A DNA stretch of 64,000 bases from Leucobacter musarum subsp. musarum. GTDB lineage: Bacteria; Actinomycetota; Actinomycetes; Actinomycetales; Microbacteriaceae. The stretch's first letter is position 1; each line of letters starts with the position of its first letter. The notes beneath the pieces were generated by a model. The model did no database searches. It saw only the letters and a list, made by a program, of their open reading frames with translations, and had not been told where the DNA came from. The position numbers and the translations under genes were made by a program. Below are positions 16,607-25,498 of the stretch, piece after piece. The DNA lies in NCBI RefSeq assembly GCF_001273845.1, contig NZ_JHBW01000064.1, positions 1-64,000 on the forward strand, written 5' to 3'.

Positions 16607-18175
16607 TCACGCCGTGGGGCTGCGCTCGGCGCGGCCCCACCGCTGGTTCCGGTGGGAGCTCGACGAAGCTGATGCCTCGAGGATGTCGAGTCCCTTGAGC
16701 GCCATTTCGAGGCTCTGTCGTTTGGCCGCGTTGTCGAGGTCCGCCCCCACCAGCTCCGTAATACGGTCGAGACGGTTGTACAGGCTTCTGCGGTGGATGA
16801 ACAACTGCGTGGCCGCTTCGGTCTTGCGGCCGTTCGCGCTGAGGTAGACCCGCAATGTCGGCAGCAGCGGCACATTCGCCGCGGCGTCGTGGTCGAGGAT
16901 CCCACCGAGCTCATCCTCGACGAAGTTTGCGAGATCCGGCCCCTCAGCGAGGGGAATGAGGAGGCGCTCAATGCCGAGTTCGTCGAAGTTGACGATCTTC
17001 GGTTCAGGTAAGGAAAGCGCGGTTGCCGCTGCAGACTTCGCCTGCGTAATCGCGGTGCGGATGGACGCGGCGCTTGCAATCTTGCTGCTTCCCCCAGTGA
17101 TATGGCTCTGGCGCCAACGGGAAGCAAATCGGCGCTGCACGCTCTCCGGGTTCGACGTGACGAGAAAGGTCATGTTGTCGATCTCAGCGACCAAGGTGTG
17201 GCCGTTGATCCGCTCCGGCATCAGTGGCTGGTTCGGGTCGGAGGCGTGCGGTCGGTTGAGCAAGATGATCTGCACGCGCTCCTTGTTGAGCTGATATCCG
17301 AACCGGGTCGCGCGGTCGATGAATTCCGGGCCCGTAATGTCGCCCAGAAGTACGCGGGTGATGAGCGCCGTGTTGCGTTGGTCGGCCTTGGCCGTGTCGC
17401 TGCGTTCGGACACCATAGACAGGGCGACACTGGTGGCCCCGCGCTCGACTGCGGCGATGAGCGGCTTCGTGACGTGACTGTCGCGTGAGAGTGCATGCAA
17501 CCAGCCCAGGGTCTGTCCCTGAATGATGACGGGACGCCGCGCGCACCGGGAGTGCTCATCGTGGTGCGAGCGCGGATGCCGTTTCCACTCTTCCAGATCG
17601 AATTCGGCTGCCCCGACTGACCCGAAGGCGAGCACCTGTCGCGACATGTTTTCGAGCACCACGGTGCTGCCCGTCAGTGTGGCGAGCGTCTCGACGATGG
17701 CGTAAGAATCGGCGTTGTCGAGCAGCAGCGTCGAAAACGTTGACTCGAGCTCACGCTCGAACTCGTACTGTTCGAACCGCTGCTGATGCATGAGCTGGTG
17801 CACACGCGCCGACACCTGGGCAAACGATACCTCTCGCTCCAACCCAATGATGGGGAACCGCAAGCGTTTTGCCTCGCGCACGAGGGCGGGTGGTACCCGG
17901 GCGAAGCGGCGGCCGGCGAATTCGATCATCAGCGCGGCCACATCATTCTTCGCAAGGTCTTGCACGAAGTGGCGCAGCGCCGTGTCGGTGGCGGGGAGCC
18001 CGAGGCCCGCCGTCAGCAGGAGCTCACCTCCGGAGAGGAAGCGGGTGATGTCGGGAATCTCGAAGGAGTGCACCCAGCGCACTTCGCGGTTGAGATGTTC
18101 GCTCCCCGAGAGGACCGTCGGAACAGCCTCCGCAATGAAATCGAACTCCAAAATATCGCTGATGGACAGTTCCAT
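16607..18175 (-). CDS. PucR-family transcriptional regulator
   Basis: A 522-residue regulator. The N-terminal PucR domain (about 1-125) begins with SISDILEFDFIAEAVPTVL, and the C-terminal PucR helix-turn-helix reads LRVYLSANGRKTEAATQLFIHRRSLYNRLDRI (about 447-478). A central CdaR/GGDEF-like region joins them. The last 30 residues are Ser/Arg-rich. PucR-type regulators usually activate nearby purine, amino-acid or sugar genes in response to a metabolite. It sits between the two halves of the sugar ABC transporter, so it most likely controls that uptake system. The N-terminal methionine fits the domain start. Confidence 0.88.
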   Translation of the reverse strand: MELSISDILEFDFIAEAVPTVLSGSEHLNREVRWVHSFEIPDITRFLSGGELLLTAGLGLPATDTALRHFVQDLAKNDVAALMIEFAGRRFARVPPALVREAKRLRFPIIGLEREVSFAQVSARVHQLMHQQRFEQYEFERELESTFSTLLLDNADSYAIVETLATLTGSTVVLENMSRQVLAFGSVGAAEFDLEEWKRHPRSHHDEHSRCARRPVIIQGQTLGWLHALSRDSHVTKPLIAAVERGATSVALSMVSERSDTAKADQRNTALITRVLLGDITGPEFIDRATRFGYQLNKERVQIILLNRPHASDPNQPLMPERINGHTLVAEIDNMTFLVTSNPESVQRRFASRWRQSHITGGSSKIASAASIRTAITQAKSAAATALSLPEPKIVNFDELGIERLLIPLAEGPDLANFVEDELGGILDHDAAANVPLLPTLRVYLSANGRKTEAATQLFIHRRSLYNRLDRITELVGADLDNAAKRQSLEMALKGLDILEASASSSSHRNQRWGRAERSPTA

Positions 18176-18307
18176 GCTTCAGGTTCCCATAATTGCGGTG
18201 CGCTGCCAAACTCCCGGATCGGCGTTGGCGTAGGAGTCAGTGCACGCTGTTGCCTCGCATCGACCGCGGTGCGGCATCGCGGTGTGTCCTCGCGATACCC
18301 GCAGCGA

Positions 18308-18356
18308 ACTCGGGCTGGTGCGCCGTTCCGCCTCGGCGGTGCGCACCAGCCCGAGT
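18308..18356 (-). terminator. Strong hairpin after the sugar-binding protein gene
   Basis: A 16-bp perfect stem: ACTCGGGCTGGTGCGC (18308-18323) with its complement at 18341-18356, loop 17 nt. It follows the binding-protein stop on the minus strand and probably separates its high expression from the regulator gene. Confidence 0.75.
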
Positions 18357-18373
18357 GGCTGGATCCTGCAGCG

Positions 18374-19357
18374 TTACTCGCAGTTGGCCCCGTAGACGGC
18401 GGCCTTGCCTTCAGGGGTCTTCAACGATTCGGCGGTGATGATCGTCACCCCGGTTTCGACCAGTGGCGTGGTTTCCTCGCCCTGGATGGCCTTCAGCACC
18501 TGCTCGGCCGACTGTCGCCCCATGCCGGCGAAGTCCTGCGCCACCAGAGCCTGAATCTTGCCCTCCTCAAGCACCTCAATCTGCGCTGGGTCAGCATCAA
18601 CCGACACGATCGTCACCTGGTCGCCGAGGCCCGCCTGCTGCACTGCTGTGCTCGCGCCGAGACCCTCAAGCCAGGAGATCGCGAAGATGCCGACGAGATC
18701 TGGGTCGGCCTGCAGTACCGCTGACGTCAGCTGAGTGGAACGCGTGCTGTCATCCTGGCCGTACTGCTCTTCAATCAGCTCAAACTCGGGATACTTGGCG
18801 GCGGCCTCCTTGAACCCCTGCATGCGCTGCACTCCCGTGGTGATGCCGGGTGAGTTGCTGATGATCCAGAGCTTCCCCCCGTCAGGGTGGGCCTCGCGGA
18901 GGGCCTCGAAGCCGGCTTCGCCGACACCGACGTTATCGGTCGACACGACGGACGATGCAAACGAGTCGTCGTCGACGCCCGTGTCGGTCACGATCACCGG
19001 AATGCCATCTGCGGCGGCGTTCTTCAGCGGCTGTTGGAGCGCCGTCGAGTCGGTCGGCACGACAATGATGCCCGCCGGATGCGTCGCGATCGCCGCGTCG
19101 ACCATCGGCCGCTGCAGCGTGGCGTCCCACTTCGCGGGGGCTTGCGTGTTGAGTTCATAGCCGGCGGCCTCGATCACTTCTTTCGCGGCGCACTCTGCGC
19201 CCGAGTAAGCCGTGTTTGGCAGGGTTCCTGGCAAGTACGCGATGACCTTCGAATCGGAGCCGCCGCCCGACCCGTCTCCGCTCCCAGTGGAGCAGGAGAC
19301 CAGTATCGCCGCCATCAGGACCACCGATGTGGCCGCAACTACCCGTGTTGTCTTCAT
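18374..19357 (-). CDS. Sugar ABC transporter substrate-binding lipoprotein
   Basis: A 327-residue secreted binding protein of the periplasmic-binding-protein type I (ribose/galactose) family. It has a lipoprotein signal peptide with lipobox LVSC at about residues 19-22, followed by a Ser/Gly linker and two alpha/beta lobes. KVIAYLPGTLPNTAYSGAEC opens the mature domain, and GIIVVPTDSTALQQPLKNA is the typical first-lobe strand. GAGGAG precedes the ATG. It supplies the transporter at 14739-16564, although it is transcribed separately and in the opposite direction. Ligand unknown; an aldose or cyclitol would fit the cluster. Confidence 0.9.
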   Translation of the reverse strand: MKTTRVVAATSVVLMAAILVSCSTGSGDGSGGGSDSKVIAYLPGTLPNTAYSGAECAAKEVIEAAGYELNTQAPAKWDATLQRPMVDAAIATHPAGIIVVPTDSTALQQPLKNAAADGIPVIVTDTGVDDDSFASSVVSTDNVGVGEAGFEALREAHPDGGKLWIISNSPGITTGVQRMQGFKEAAAKYPEFELIEEQYGQDDSTRSTQLTSAVLQADPDLVGIFAISWLEGLGASTAVQQAGLGDQVTIVSVDADPAQIEVLEEGKIQALVAQDFAGMGRQSAEQVLKAIQGEETTPLVETGVTIITAESLKTPEGKAAVYGANCE

Positions 19358-19623
19358 TGACGCTCCTCATATCCTGCGGATCTCGCGCTACCTTGCGCGA
19401 TACTCACAGATTGAAGCGACCCTCGGGCCCGTGGGGAATGCTCATCCTGTGCATCGTGCCCGAGCGCCGGTGCACGAATCGTGAGGAGCGGGTCGCTGCG
19501 TGCGGCAGCAAGCGCCGAGCTCGTTACGAACCCGTTACGCAGGGAGGTCGCGGCGCGGTTGTGGGCTGGGCTGGGTGGCAGTGGGGCGGTGCGGCCGGTC
19601 GTGGGTGACAGCGCCCTTCCCGC

Positions 19624-19709
19624 CCCTCTGCGATCGGGGTAACTATGGGTGGGTGCGGAGGCGCAAAATCGCCCAAACACCCACCCATAGTTACCCGGAT
19701 CGCAGAGGG
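19624..19709. repeat. Palindromic repeat element, copy 1
   Basis: 86 bp with 32-bp arms (19624-19655 and 19678-19709) that pair with a single mismatch, around a 22-nt loop containing GGCG-CAAAAT-CGCC. The outer part TGCGATCGGGGTAACT is shared with copies 2 and 3, while the inner stem differs but is compensated in both arms. It lies just past the GntR gene stop (minus strand). The rest of the 19358-19734 gap shows no gene. Confidence 0.85.
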
Positions 19710-19734
19710 CAGCATCGGGCAGCGGCACGCCGCG

Positions 19735-20502
19735 TCAGCTCTGCAGGGCGCGGAGGTACTGGCCGCCGTTCGTCGACCTGGCCGCTGCGCCGACTGCGCC
19801 CGGGGCCGCGAACGTGAAGCGCACGATGTCGCTGCGGTAGAGATCGTCAGAGACTTCGGTGATGCGCCCCGTGGCGTCGCGCGACACGCGATGCAGGCGC
19901 AGGATCGGCGAGCCTTCGACGACCCCGAGCAGTTCGCTGTCGACCGCGTCGGCCGCGATCGCGTCGATCTCGTGCTCGACGCCGCCCTGCAGAAAGCCAT
20001 GGGCGGCGAGCAACTCGGTGATGGAGACGCGGTCGAGGTCGTGCGCGAAGAGCATGGGCCCGACGTCGTCGATGTAGACCAGGCGCTCGAGCATGGTGGG
20101 CTTGCCGTCGAGCAGGCGGAGCCGCAGCACCTCGATGACGGGGTCGCCCTCGGCGATGCCGAATTGCGCAGCCGTGCGGGCGGTGGCTCGCTTGCGCGAG
20201 ATCTCGTGCGTGATGGCTCCGGGCTGGGCGCCCGACTCCTCGGCCCACCGCGTGAACGGCACTTTGACGTCGAGCGTCTGCGTCGAGGCGAAGGCGGCGA
20301 CGCGCGCCGGGCGGCCGCGCCCCGTGTCGATGAGGCCCTCGGCTTTGAGCGCGGCGAGTGCGTTGCGCACGGGGCCGCGAGACGTGCCCCAGATCTCGGC
20401 GAGCTCGGCCTCGGTGGGCACGTCGGCGCCCGGGGCGAGCTGCCCTGACGCGATGCGCTCGCGTAACGACTCGGCGATCCTCATGTAGACAACTTGGCTC
20501 AC
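19735..20502 (-). CDS. GntR-family (HutC/PhnF-type) regulator with UTRA domain
   Basis: A 255-residue regulator. It has an N-terminal GntR winged helix (about 4-68; LRERIASGQLAPGADVPTEA, then VRNALAALKAEGLI) and a C-terminal UTRA ligand domain (about 85-235). Divergent from phnDCE and next to it, it is probably the PhnF-like repressor of phosphonate uptake and breakdown. The start is a GTG with no ribosome binding site, and a 13-bp perfect palindrome ends 3 bp upstream (20505-20517). This suggests a leaderless, autoregulated transcript. An ATG at 20484 would cut into the DNA-binding domain. Confidence 0.88.
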   Translation of the reverse strand: MSQVVYMRIAESLRERIASGQLAPGADVPTEAELAEIWGTSRGPVRNALAALKAEGLIDTGRGRPARVAAFASTQTLDVKVPFTRWAEESGAQPGAITHEISRKRATARTAAQFGIAEGDPVIEVLRLRLLDGKPTMLERLVYIDDVGPMLFAHDLDRVSITELLAAHGFLQGGVEHEIDAIAADAVDSELLGVVEGSPILRLHRVSRDATGRITEVSDDLYRSDIVRFTFAAPGAVGAAARSTNGGQYLRALQS

Positions 20503-20504
20503 AT

Positions 20505-20517
20505 AGGTAGTCTACCT
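20505..20517. promoter_or_regulatory. Palindromic operator in the gntR-phnD intergenic region
   Basis: AGGTAG-T-CTACCT is a perfect palindrome of 6-bp arms immediately before the gntR start. On the minus strand it contains TAGACT, a plausible -10 box 7 nt before the GTG. A second inverted repeat, CTGTTCA (20560-20566) with TGAACAG (20585-20591), lies between it and phnD. Confidence 0.55.
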
Positions 20518-20680
20518 CGGCATCGATCTCGCGGATGCGGGTAAACAACCGGCCACCGGCTGTTCAATTGCGCCGGGTGAACGGTGAACAGGGGCTGAAT
20601 CATCGCGAGATAGGTATATTTCCGGTGCGCATGGGTGCGAGGGTAGTCGCGGCTCGTTTCCACCCCTGTGAAAGGCAATC

Positions 20681-21616
20681 ATGAAGCTTCGTGCCCTCAA
20701 GTCGACCGCTGCGCTCGCGGCCGTCGCATTCCTCGGCCTCGGCCTCGTCTCCTGCGCCAGCTCGGCAGATGCCGCCGGCAGCGACGACAGCAGCGCGAGC
20801 GCGGAGGGCACCTTCGCGGTCGACTCCGACACGCTCGTCTTCGGCGTCGTGCCCGACTCGGTCGACACCGAGACCAACTACCAGCCGCTCATGGACTACA
20901 TCGCGCAAGAGACCGGCAAGACCGTCGAATACCACGAGTCGACCGACTACGCGGCGCTCATCGAGGGTGCGATCGCCGGCAAGATCGACGTTGCCTCGTT
21001 CTCGGGCTTCACCTACGTGACCGCGACCAACAACGGCGCGAAGCTCACCCCGATCTCGTCGATCGTCACCGAGGAGGGCCAGGAACCCGGCTACTACTCG
21101 CAGACCATCGTTCCCGCGGGCAGCGACATCACCTCGATCGACGGCTTCAAGGGCAAGAAGGTCTGCTTTGTCGACCCGTCGTCGACCTCGGGCTACCTCT
21201 TCCCGAGCTACAACCTGCTCAAGGCGGGCATCGACCCGAAGACCGACATCACCCCGGTCTTCGCGGGCAAGCACGACGTCAGCGTGCAGAAGGTCGGCGA
21301 GGGCGTCGAGTGCGAGGCAGGCTTCGCCGAAGACAGCGAGGTCGAGAAGTCGGACAAGGTGAAGGTCATCGGCGAGACGATGGTGCCGGGCGCCCCGATC
21401 GTCATGTCGAGCACCCTGCCTGCCGACCTGCAGACGCAGCTCACCGAGATCCTGGGCGAGGTCAGCATCGACCAGATCATCGAGTCGGGCATCACCAGCG
21501 CCAACAGCGACGCGTTCCGTGCGGCGTTCTTCTCGACCGAGCCGGTCGATGACGCCTACTACGACACGATCCGCGACATCTGCAAGGAGACCAACGCGGA
21601 TCAGTGCCAGGCGTAA
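20681..21616 (+). CDS. phnD: Phosphonate ABC transporter substrate-binding lipoprotein
   Basis: A 311-residue lipoprotein of the PhnD family. The signal peptide has lipobox LVSC (about 23-26) and a Ser/Ala linker. LVFGVVPDSVDTETNYQPLM opens the mature domain, and VCFVDPSSTSGYLFP is the characteristic phosphate-cleft loop of PhnD/PhnX-type binding proteins. AAAGGCAATC precedes the ATG. It is the first gene of the phosphonate operon, divergent from the GntR regulator, and presumably delivers a phosphonate (2-aminoethylphosphonate or a relative) to PhnCE. Confidence 0.92.
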   Translation: MKLRALKSTAALAAVAFLGLGLVSCASSADAAGSDDSSASAEGTFAVDSDTLVFGVVPDSVDTETNYQPLMDYIAQETGKTVEYHESTDYAALIEGAIAGKIDVASFSGFTYVTATNNGAKLTPISSIVTEEGQEPGYYSQTIVPAGSDITSIDGFKGKKVCFVDPSSTSGYLFPSYNLLKAGIDPKTDITPVFAGKHDVSVQKVGEGVECEAGFAEDSEVEKSDKVKVIGETMVPGAPIVMSSTLPADLQTQLTEILGEVSIDQIIESGITSANSDAFRAAFFSTEPVDDAYYDTIRDICKETNADQCQA

Positions 21617-21669
21617 TCGCGCCTGACCGCAGCGTCTGACCCCGTACCCGGATCCGAGAGGCCAGCAAC

Positions 21670-22557
21670 ATGACCGAGAACCCCACCGCACCCGTGCTCC
21701 GCTTGACCGGACTCACGAAGCGCTATGACGAGACCACCGCGCTCGATGCGGTCGACCTGCGGGTCGATCGCGGGGAGATCGTCGTGCTGCTCGGCCTCTC
21801 GGGGTCGGGGAAGTCGACGCTGCTGCGACACATCAACGGGCTCGAGACGCCCACCGCCGGCACCGTCGAGGTGCTCGGCGAGCCGGTGCCGCAGTTGCGC
21901 GGCCGCCGCCTGCGCGAGTTGCGCAGCCGGGTCGGCTTCATCTTCCAGCAGTTCGAGCTGGTCGGTTCGCTCACGGTGCTCGAAAACGTGCTGAGCGGCG
22001 CGCTCGGCACCTTGCGCGGCCCGCGCCTCGGGCTCTTCAGCTACCCGCGCGAGCTCAAGCACCGCGCCCTCGGCCACCTCGACCGCGTGGGCCTGCTCGA
22101 CCGCGCGTACCAGCGGGCCGACACCCTGTCGGGCGGCCAGCAGCAGCGCGTGGCGATCGCCCGTGCGCTCATGCAGAACCCCGAGGTGCTGCTCGCCGAC
22201 GAGCCGGTCGCCTCACTCGATCCCGAGTCGAGCGATCAGGTGATGGCGCTCATTCGCGAGATCGCCGCCGCCGACGGGCTCACCGTGGTGTGCAGCCTGC
22301 ACCAGGTCGATCTCGCGATTTCGTGGGCGGATCGCATCGTCGGTCTGCGCCACGGCGCCCGAGTGCTCGATCTCCCCGCAGAGGGTCTGACCCGCGCCGA
22401 GGTCATGGAGATCTACGGCCGCGTGGCCACCTCCACCGCCGAGCTCGAGGCCGTCTCGCGCGAACTGCGCGAAGCGGGTGCGGAAGCCGCCGCAGACGTC
22501 GCGCGCGCCGCCGCGAAGCGCACCGAGTCCGCCGGCGAGCCGGAGCTCGTGCGATGA
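21670..22557 (+). CDS. phnC: Phosphonate ABC transporter ATP-binding protein
   Basis: A 295-residue ABC ATPase. Walker A is GLSGSGKST, the signature LSGGQQQRVAIARAL, and Walker B VLLADEPVASLDP. The FIFQQFELVGSLTVLENVL segment and the ALGTLRGPRLGLFSYP insert are typical of PhnC. A roughly 45-residue Ala/Glu-rich C-terminal tail is longer than usual. GAGAGGCCAGCAAC precedes the ATG. Its stop overlaps the phnE start (ATGA), so translation is coupled. It powers phosphonate uptake with PhnD and PhnE. Confidence 0.93.
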   Translation: MTENPTAPVLRLTGLTKRYDETTALDAVDLRVDRGEIVVLLGLSGSGKSTLLRHINGLETPTAGTVEVLGEPVPQLRGRRLRELRSRVGFIFQQFELVGSLTVLENVLSGALGTLRGPRLGLFSYPRELKHRALGHLDRVGLLDRAYQRADTLSGGQQQRVAIARALMQNPEVLLADEPVASLDPESSDQVMALIREIAAADGLTVVCSLHQVDLAISWADRIVGLRHGARVLDLPAEGLTRAEVMEIYGRVATSTAELEAVSRELREAGAEAAADVARAAAKRTESAGEPELVR

Positions 22558-24293
22558 CGCTCACGCTTTCGCCGAAGAGCGCCGACCTGCTGGGTCGGGC
22601 TGCTGAACGCAAGCGCGACCCGCAGCGCACGGCCGCGGGCATCGCTCTGGTGATCCTGCTCGTGCTCGCCATCTTCGCCCTGACGCGCGTCAACATCTCC
22701 ATCCCGGGGATGCTCGAGAGCGCGTCGAACGCCGAGCGCTTCTTCGAGCGCGTCGGCTCTCTCAAGTTCCCGGAGCCGATGGAGCTGTTGCAGCTCACCG
22801 TGCTCACGGTCGGCCTCGTGCTCACCGGCACCGTGCTCGCCGCGGTGCTCTCGGTGCCGATCGCCTACCTGGCCGCCGAGAACACGACCCCCGGGCCCGG
22901 CTGGCGCGTGTTCGCGCGTTTCGTCGGCGTCTTCACCCGCGCGATGCCCGACGTGGTGCTCGCGATGGTGTTCGTGCTGCTGTTCTCGCTGGGCGCGCTG
23001 CCCGGCATCCTGGCGATCGGCATCCACTCGATCGGCATGATCTCGAAGATGTTCGCCGACGCGATCGAGCAGATCGACGAGGGCCCGCGCCGCGCCGTGC
23101 GCGCCGCCGGCGGGTCGAAGATGCAGGAGTTCACGGTTGGCATCCTGCCCCAGGTGATGCCTTCATGGGTGGCGACGGTGCTGCACCGCAACGACATCAA
23201 CCTGCGCGGGTCGGTGGTGCTCGGCTACGTCGGCGTCGCGGGCCTCGGCCTGCAGATGTCGTACGCGTTCAAGTCGTTGAACTACGGCCTCGGTCTCGGC
23301 ATCGCGCTCGTCATCTTCATCCTGTGCGTCGTCATGGAGATCATCTCGAGCGCGGTGCGCGTGAGCATGCTCGGCGAGCAGGCCGGTCGCGGTGTCTTCG
23401 TGAAGCTGCTGCGTCGTGCCGGTTCGGGGCCCGCGGGTGCAGGCGGTGCCGGATCGGGCCGCGCCCTCCGCATCTCGGCCCCGAGCCGCCGCTTCATCTC
23501 CGTCGACGCGGCGATGCGCCGCCCCTGGACAGGCACCCGCATCCGAAACACCGCCGCCGCGTGGATCGCGGTCGCGGTCGTCGTCGCCGGCGTGGTCGTC
23601 AGCAACATCAACTGGGGCGACTTCGTCACGTTCTGGGCCAAGGTGCCGCCGGTCGCGGCGTCGTTCTGGCCGCCGAACTTCGGCAACTACGGCTTCGCGA
23701 CGATCTTCGGCGCCATGATCGAGACCGTCGAGATCGCGCTCGCCGCCACGCTGCTGACCTGCATCGCGTCGATCGTGATCGGCTCGCTCGCCGCTCGCAA
23801 CGTCGCGCCGAATGCGGCGACGCGATCCGGATTCCGTTTTCTGCTCGTCGGCATCCGCGGCATCCCCGAGCTGATTCTCGCGATCGTGCTCATCGTCATC
23901 ACCGGCCTCGGCGCGCAGGCGGGCACCATCGCCCTGGCGTTCGGCGGCATCGGGTTGCTCGGCAAGCTCATCGCCGACTCGCTCGAGGAGGTGCCGCGCG
24001 GGCCCGAGCGGGCGCTCATCGCGGGCGGTGCGACGCGCACGCAGATGTACTTCGGGGCGACCGTGCCGCAGGGTGCGCAGGCGCTGATCGGGCACACCTT
24101 CTACCTGCTCGACACGAACATTCGCGCCGCGACGCTGCTCGGCATCGTCGGTGGCGGCGGCGTCGGCTACTACCTGCTGAACGCGGGTCAGGGGTCGAAC
24201 TACCAGCTCGTCGGATCGATCGTGCTCATGATTCTCGTGGTCGTGCTCGTCGTCGAGGGCCTCGCGATGTGGATGCGGAAGGCGCTGCGGTGA
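22554..24293 (+). CDS. phnE: Phosphonate ABC transporter permease, two fused PhnE domains
   Basis: A 579-residue membrane protein made of two PhnE-type permease domains (about 1-285 and 310-579) joined by an Ala/Gly/Arg-rich linker. In many bacteria these are two separate polypeptides. Each half carries its own EAA-like coupling loop: EGPRRAVRAAGGSKMQEFTV in the first and GPERALIAGGATRTQMYFGA in the second. The start ATG overlaps the phnC stop. The stop overlaps the GTG of the next gene, placing uptake and catabolism in one operon. Confidence 0.92.
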   Translation: MTLTLSPKSADLLGRAAERKRDPQRTAAGIALVILLVLAIFALTRVNISIPGMLESASNAERFFERVGSLKFPEPMELLQLTVLTVGLVLTGTVLAAVLSVPIAYLAAENTTPGPGWRVFARFVGVFTRAMPDVVLAMVFVLLFSLGALPGILAIGIHSIGMISKMFADAIEQIDEGPRRAVRAAGGSKMQEFTVGILPQVMPSWVATVLHRNDINLRGSVVLGYVGVAGLGLQMSYAFKSLNYGLGLGIALVIFILCVVMEIISSAVRVSMLGEQAGRGVFVKLLRRAGSGPAGAGGAGSGRALRISAPSRRFISVDAAMRRPWTGTRIRNTAAAWIAVAVVVAGVVVSNINWGDFVTFWAKVPPVAASFWPPNFGNYGFATIFGAMIETVEIALAATLLTCIASIVIGSLAARNVAPNAATRSGFRFLLVGIRGIPELILAIVLIVITGLGAQAGTIALAFGGIGLLGKLIADSLEEVPRGPERALIAGGATRTQMYFGATVPQGAQALIGHTFYLLDTNIRAATLLGIVGGGGVGYYLLNAGQGSNYQLVGSIVLMILVVVLVVEGLAMWMRKALR

Positions 24294-25498
24294 GTTCGGG
24301 TGCTCGTACCGGTGCCGGATCGGTGCCTCGCGGCGGCTTCGATGTCGCCGTGGTCGGTTCGGGCATCGTCGGGCTCGGCGCGGCCTATGCGGCCGTGCGC
24401 CGCGGCTTGAGCGTGGTCGTGATCGACCGCGGCGCACGCATCACCGGCGCAACGATTCGCAACTTCGGGCACCTCTGCATCGGGGCGCAGACGGGGGAGG
24501 CGCGCGGGTACGCCGACGCGGCGCGCGAGCTCTGGCTGCGACTGTCGCGCGATGCCGGTTTCTGGCTGCGCGAATCGGGCACGCTCATTGCGGCCCGGCA
24601 CGCCGACGAGCTCGCGCTCATCGAAGCTGCGGCCGGTGCCGGCGGAGGGATCCGGCTGCTCGACGCCGCCGAGATCGCCGCGGCCGCACCCATCGCTCCC
24701 GGCGTTGCCGTGGGCGGCGGTGTCATCGAGACCGACCTGCAGACGAACCCGCGCATCGCGGCCGACCGCATCGCTGCGCACCTCGCGGGTCTCGGCGTCG
24801 AATTTCGCATGCGCACCGCGGTGACCGCGGTCGCGACCGGCCGTGTCGAGACCACCCGCGGCACGATCTCGGCGGGCACCGTGATCATCGCCGTCGGCCA
24901 CGACATCGACCAGTTGCTGCTCGAACTCGCCGAATCGGCCGAGGTCGAGCGGTGCGCACTCGACATGATGCGGGTGCAGGCCGAGCTCGCCCGGCCGCTC
25001 GACGCCCCGTTGCTCACAGGCTGGTCGCTCGTGCGATACGGGCGGTTCGCGGGGCTCGGCGCCGCGGCGCCCGTGCGCGAGCGTCTGCACCGCGAACGAC
25101 CCGACCTCGCCGCCATTGACCTGAACCAGATGTACACGCAGTTGCCCGACGGCAGTCTGTTGCTCGGCGACACGCACGTGCGCGACACGGTGGCGTCGCC
25201 GTTCCAATCGGAAGATGCGCAGCAGGCGATCCTCGACGAGGCCCAGTCGCTGTTCGGCGTGCCGGCTCCCCGCGTCATCGAACGCTGGCAGGGCGTCTAC
25301 GCGAGCGCCCCGAACGACTTCTTGCGCCGCGAGGTCGAGCCCGGGGTGCACGTCATCGCCGTCACCACCGGCATCGGCATGACCTGCGGCCTCGGGTTCG
25401 CCGAGCACGCGGTCGCCGCCGCGACCGACCAGCCCTTTCCCGCGCTCGACTCCCCGGATACCGGCGCCTTCACCCCCGTAGAACAGGAACACTCATGA
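24290..25498 (+). CDS. FAD-dependent oxidoreductase, phosphonate-associated (TIGR03364-like)
   Basis: A 402-residue DAO-fold flavoenzyme. The FAD-binding motif is VAVVGSGIVGLGAAYAAV near the N-terminus, and TTGIGMTCGLGFAEHA near the C-terminus is a typical FAD-contact segment. It fits the family repeatedly found beside phosphonatase-like hydrolases and proposed to oxidatively deaminate an aminophosphonate, possibly an N-methylated or hydroxylated 2-aminoethylphosphonate. The GTG start overlaps the phnE stop, and its own stop overlaps the next ATG. A transaminase (PhnW) is absent, which supports this enzyme doing the deamination. Family assignment is by context and motifs. Confidence 0.82.
   Translation: MSSGARTGAGSVPRGGFDVAVVGSGIVGLGAAYAAVRRGLSVVVIDRGARITGATIRNFGHLCIGAQTGEARGYADAARELWLRLSRDAGFWLRESGTLIAARHADELALIEAAAGAGGGIRLLDAAEIAAAAPIAPGVAVGGGVIETDLQTNPRIAADRIAAHLAGLGVEFRMRTAVTAVATGRVETTRGTISAGTVIIAVGHDIDQLLLELAESAEVERCALDMMRVQAELARPLDAPLLTGWSLVRYGRFAGLGAAAPVRERLHRERPDLAAIDLNQMYTQLPDGSLLLGDTHVRDTVASPFQSEDAQQAILDEAQSLFGVPAPRVIERWQGVYASAPNDFLRREVEPGVHVIAVTTGIGMTCGLGFAEHAVAAATDQPFPALDSPDTGAFTPVEQEHS

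Noticed and set aside
19624-19709. Possible insertion-sequence end
   Set aside because: No transposase, target duplication or partner end nearby; treated as a hairpin repeat family instead.
23165-24289. A long open frame joined to the FAD oxidoreductase
   Set aside because: It overlaps the fused PhnE permease in another frame and is Arg/His-rich; the GTG at 24290 with stop overlap is the natural start.
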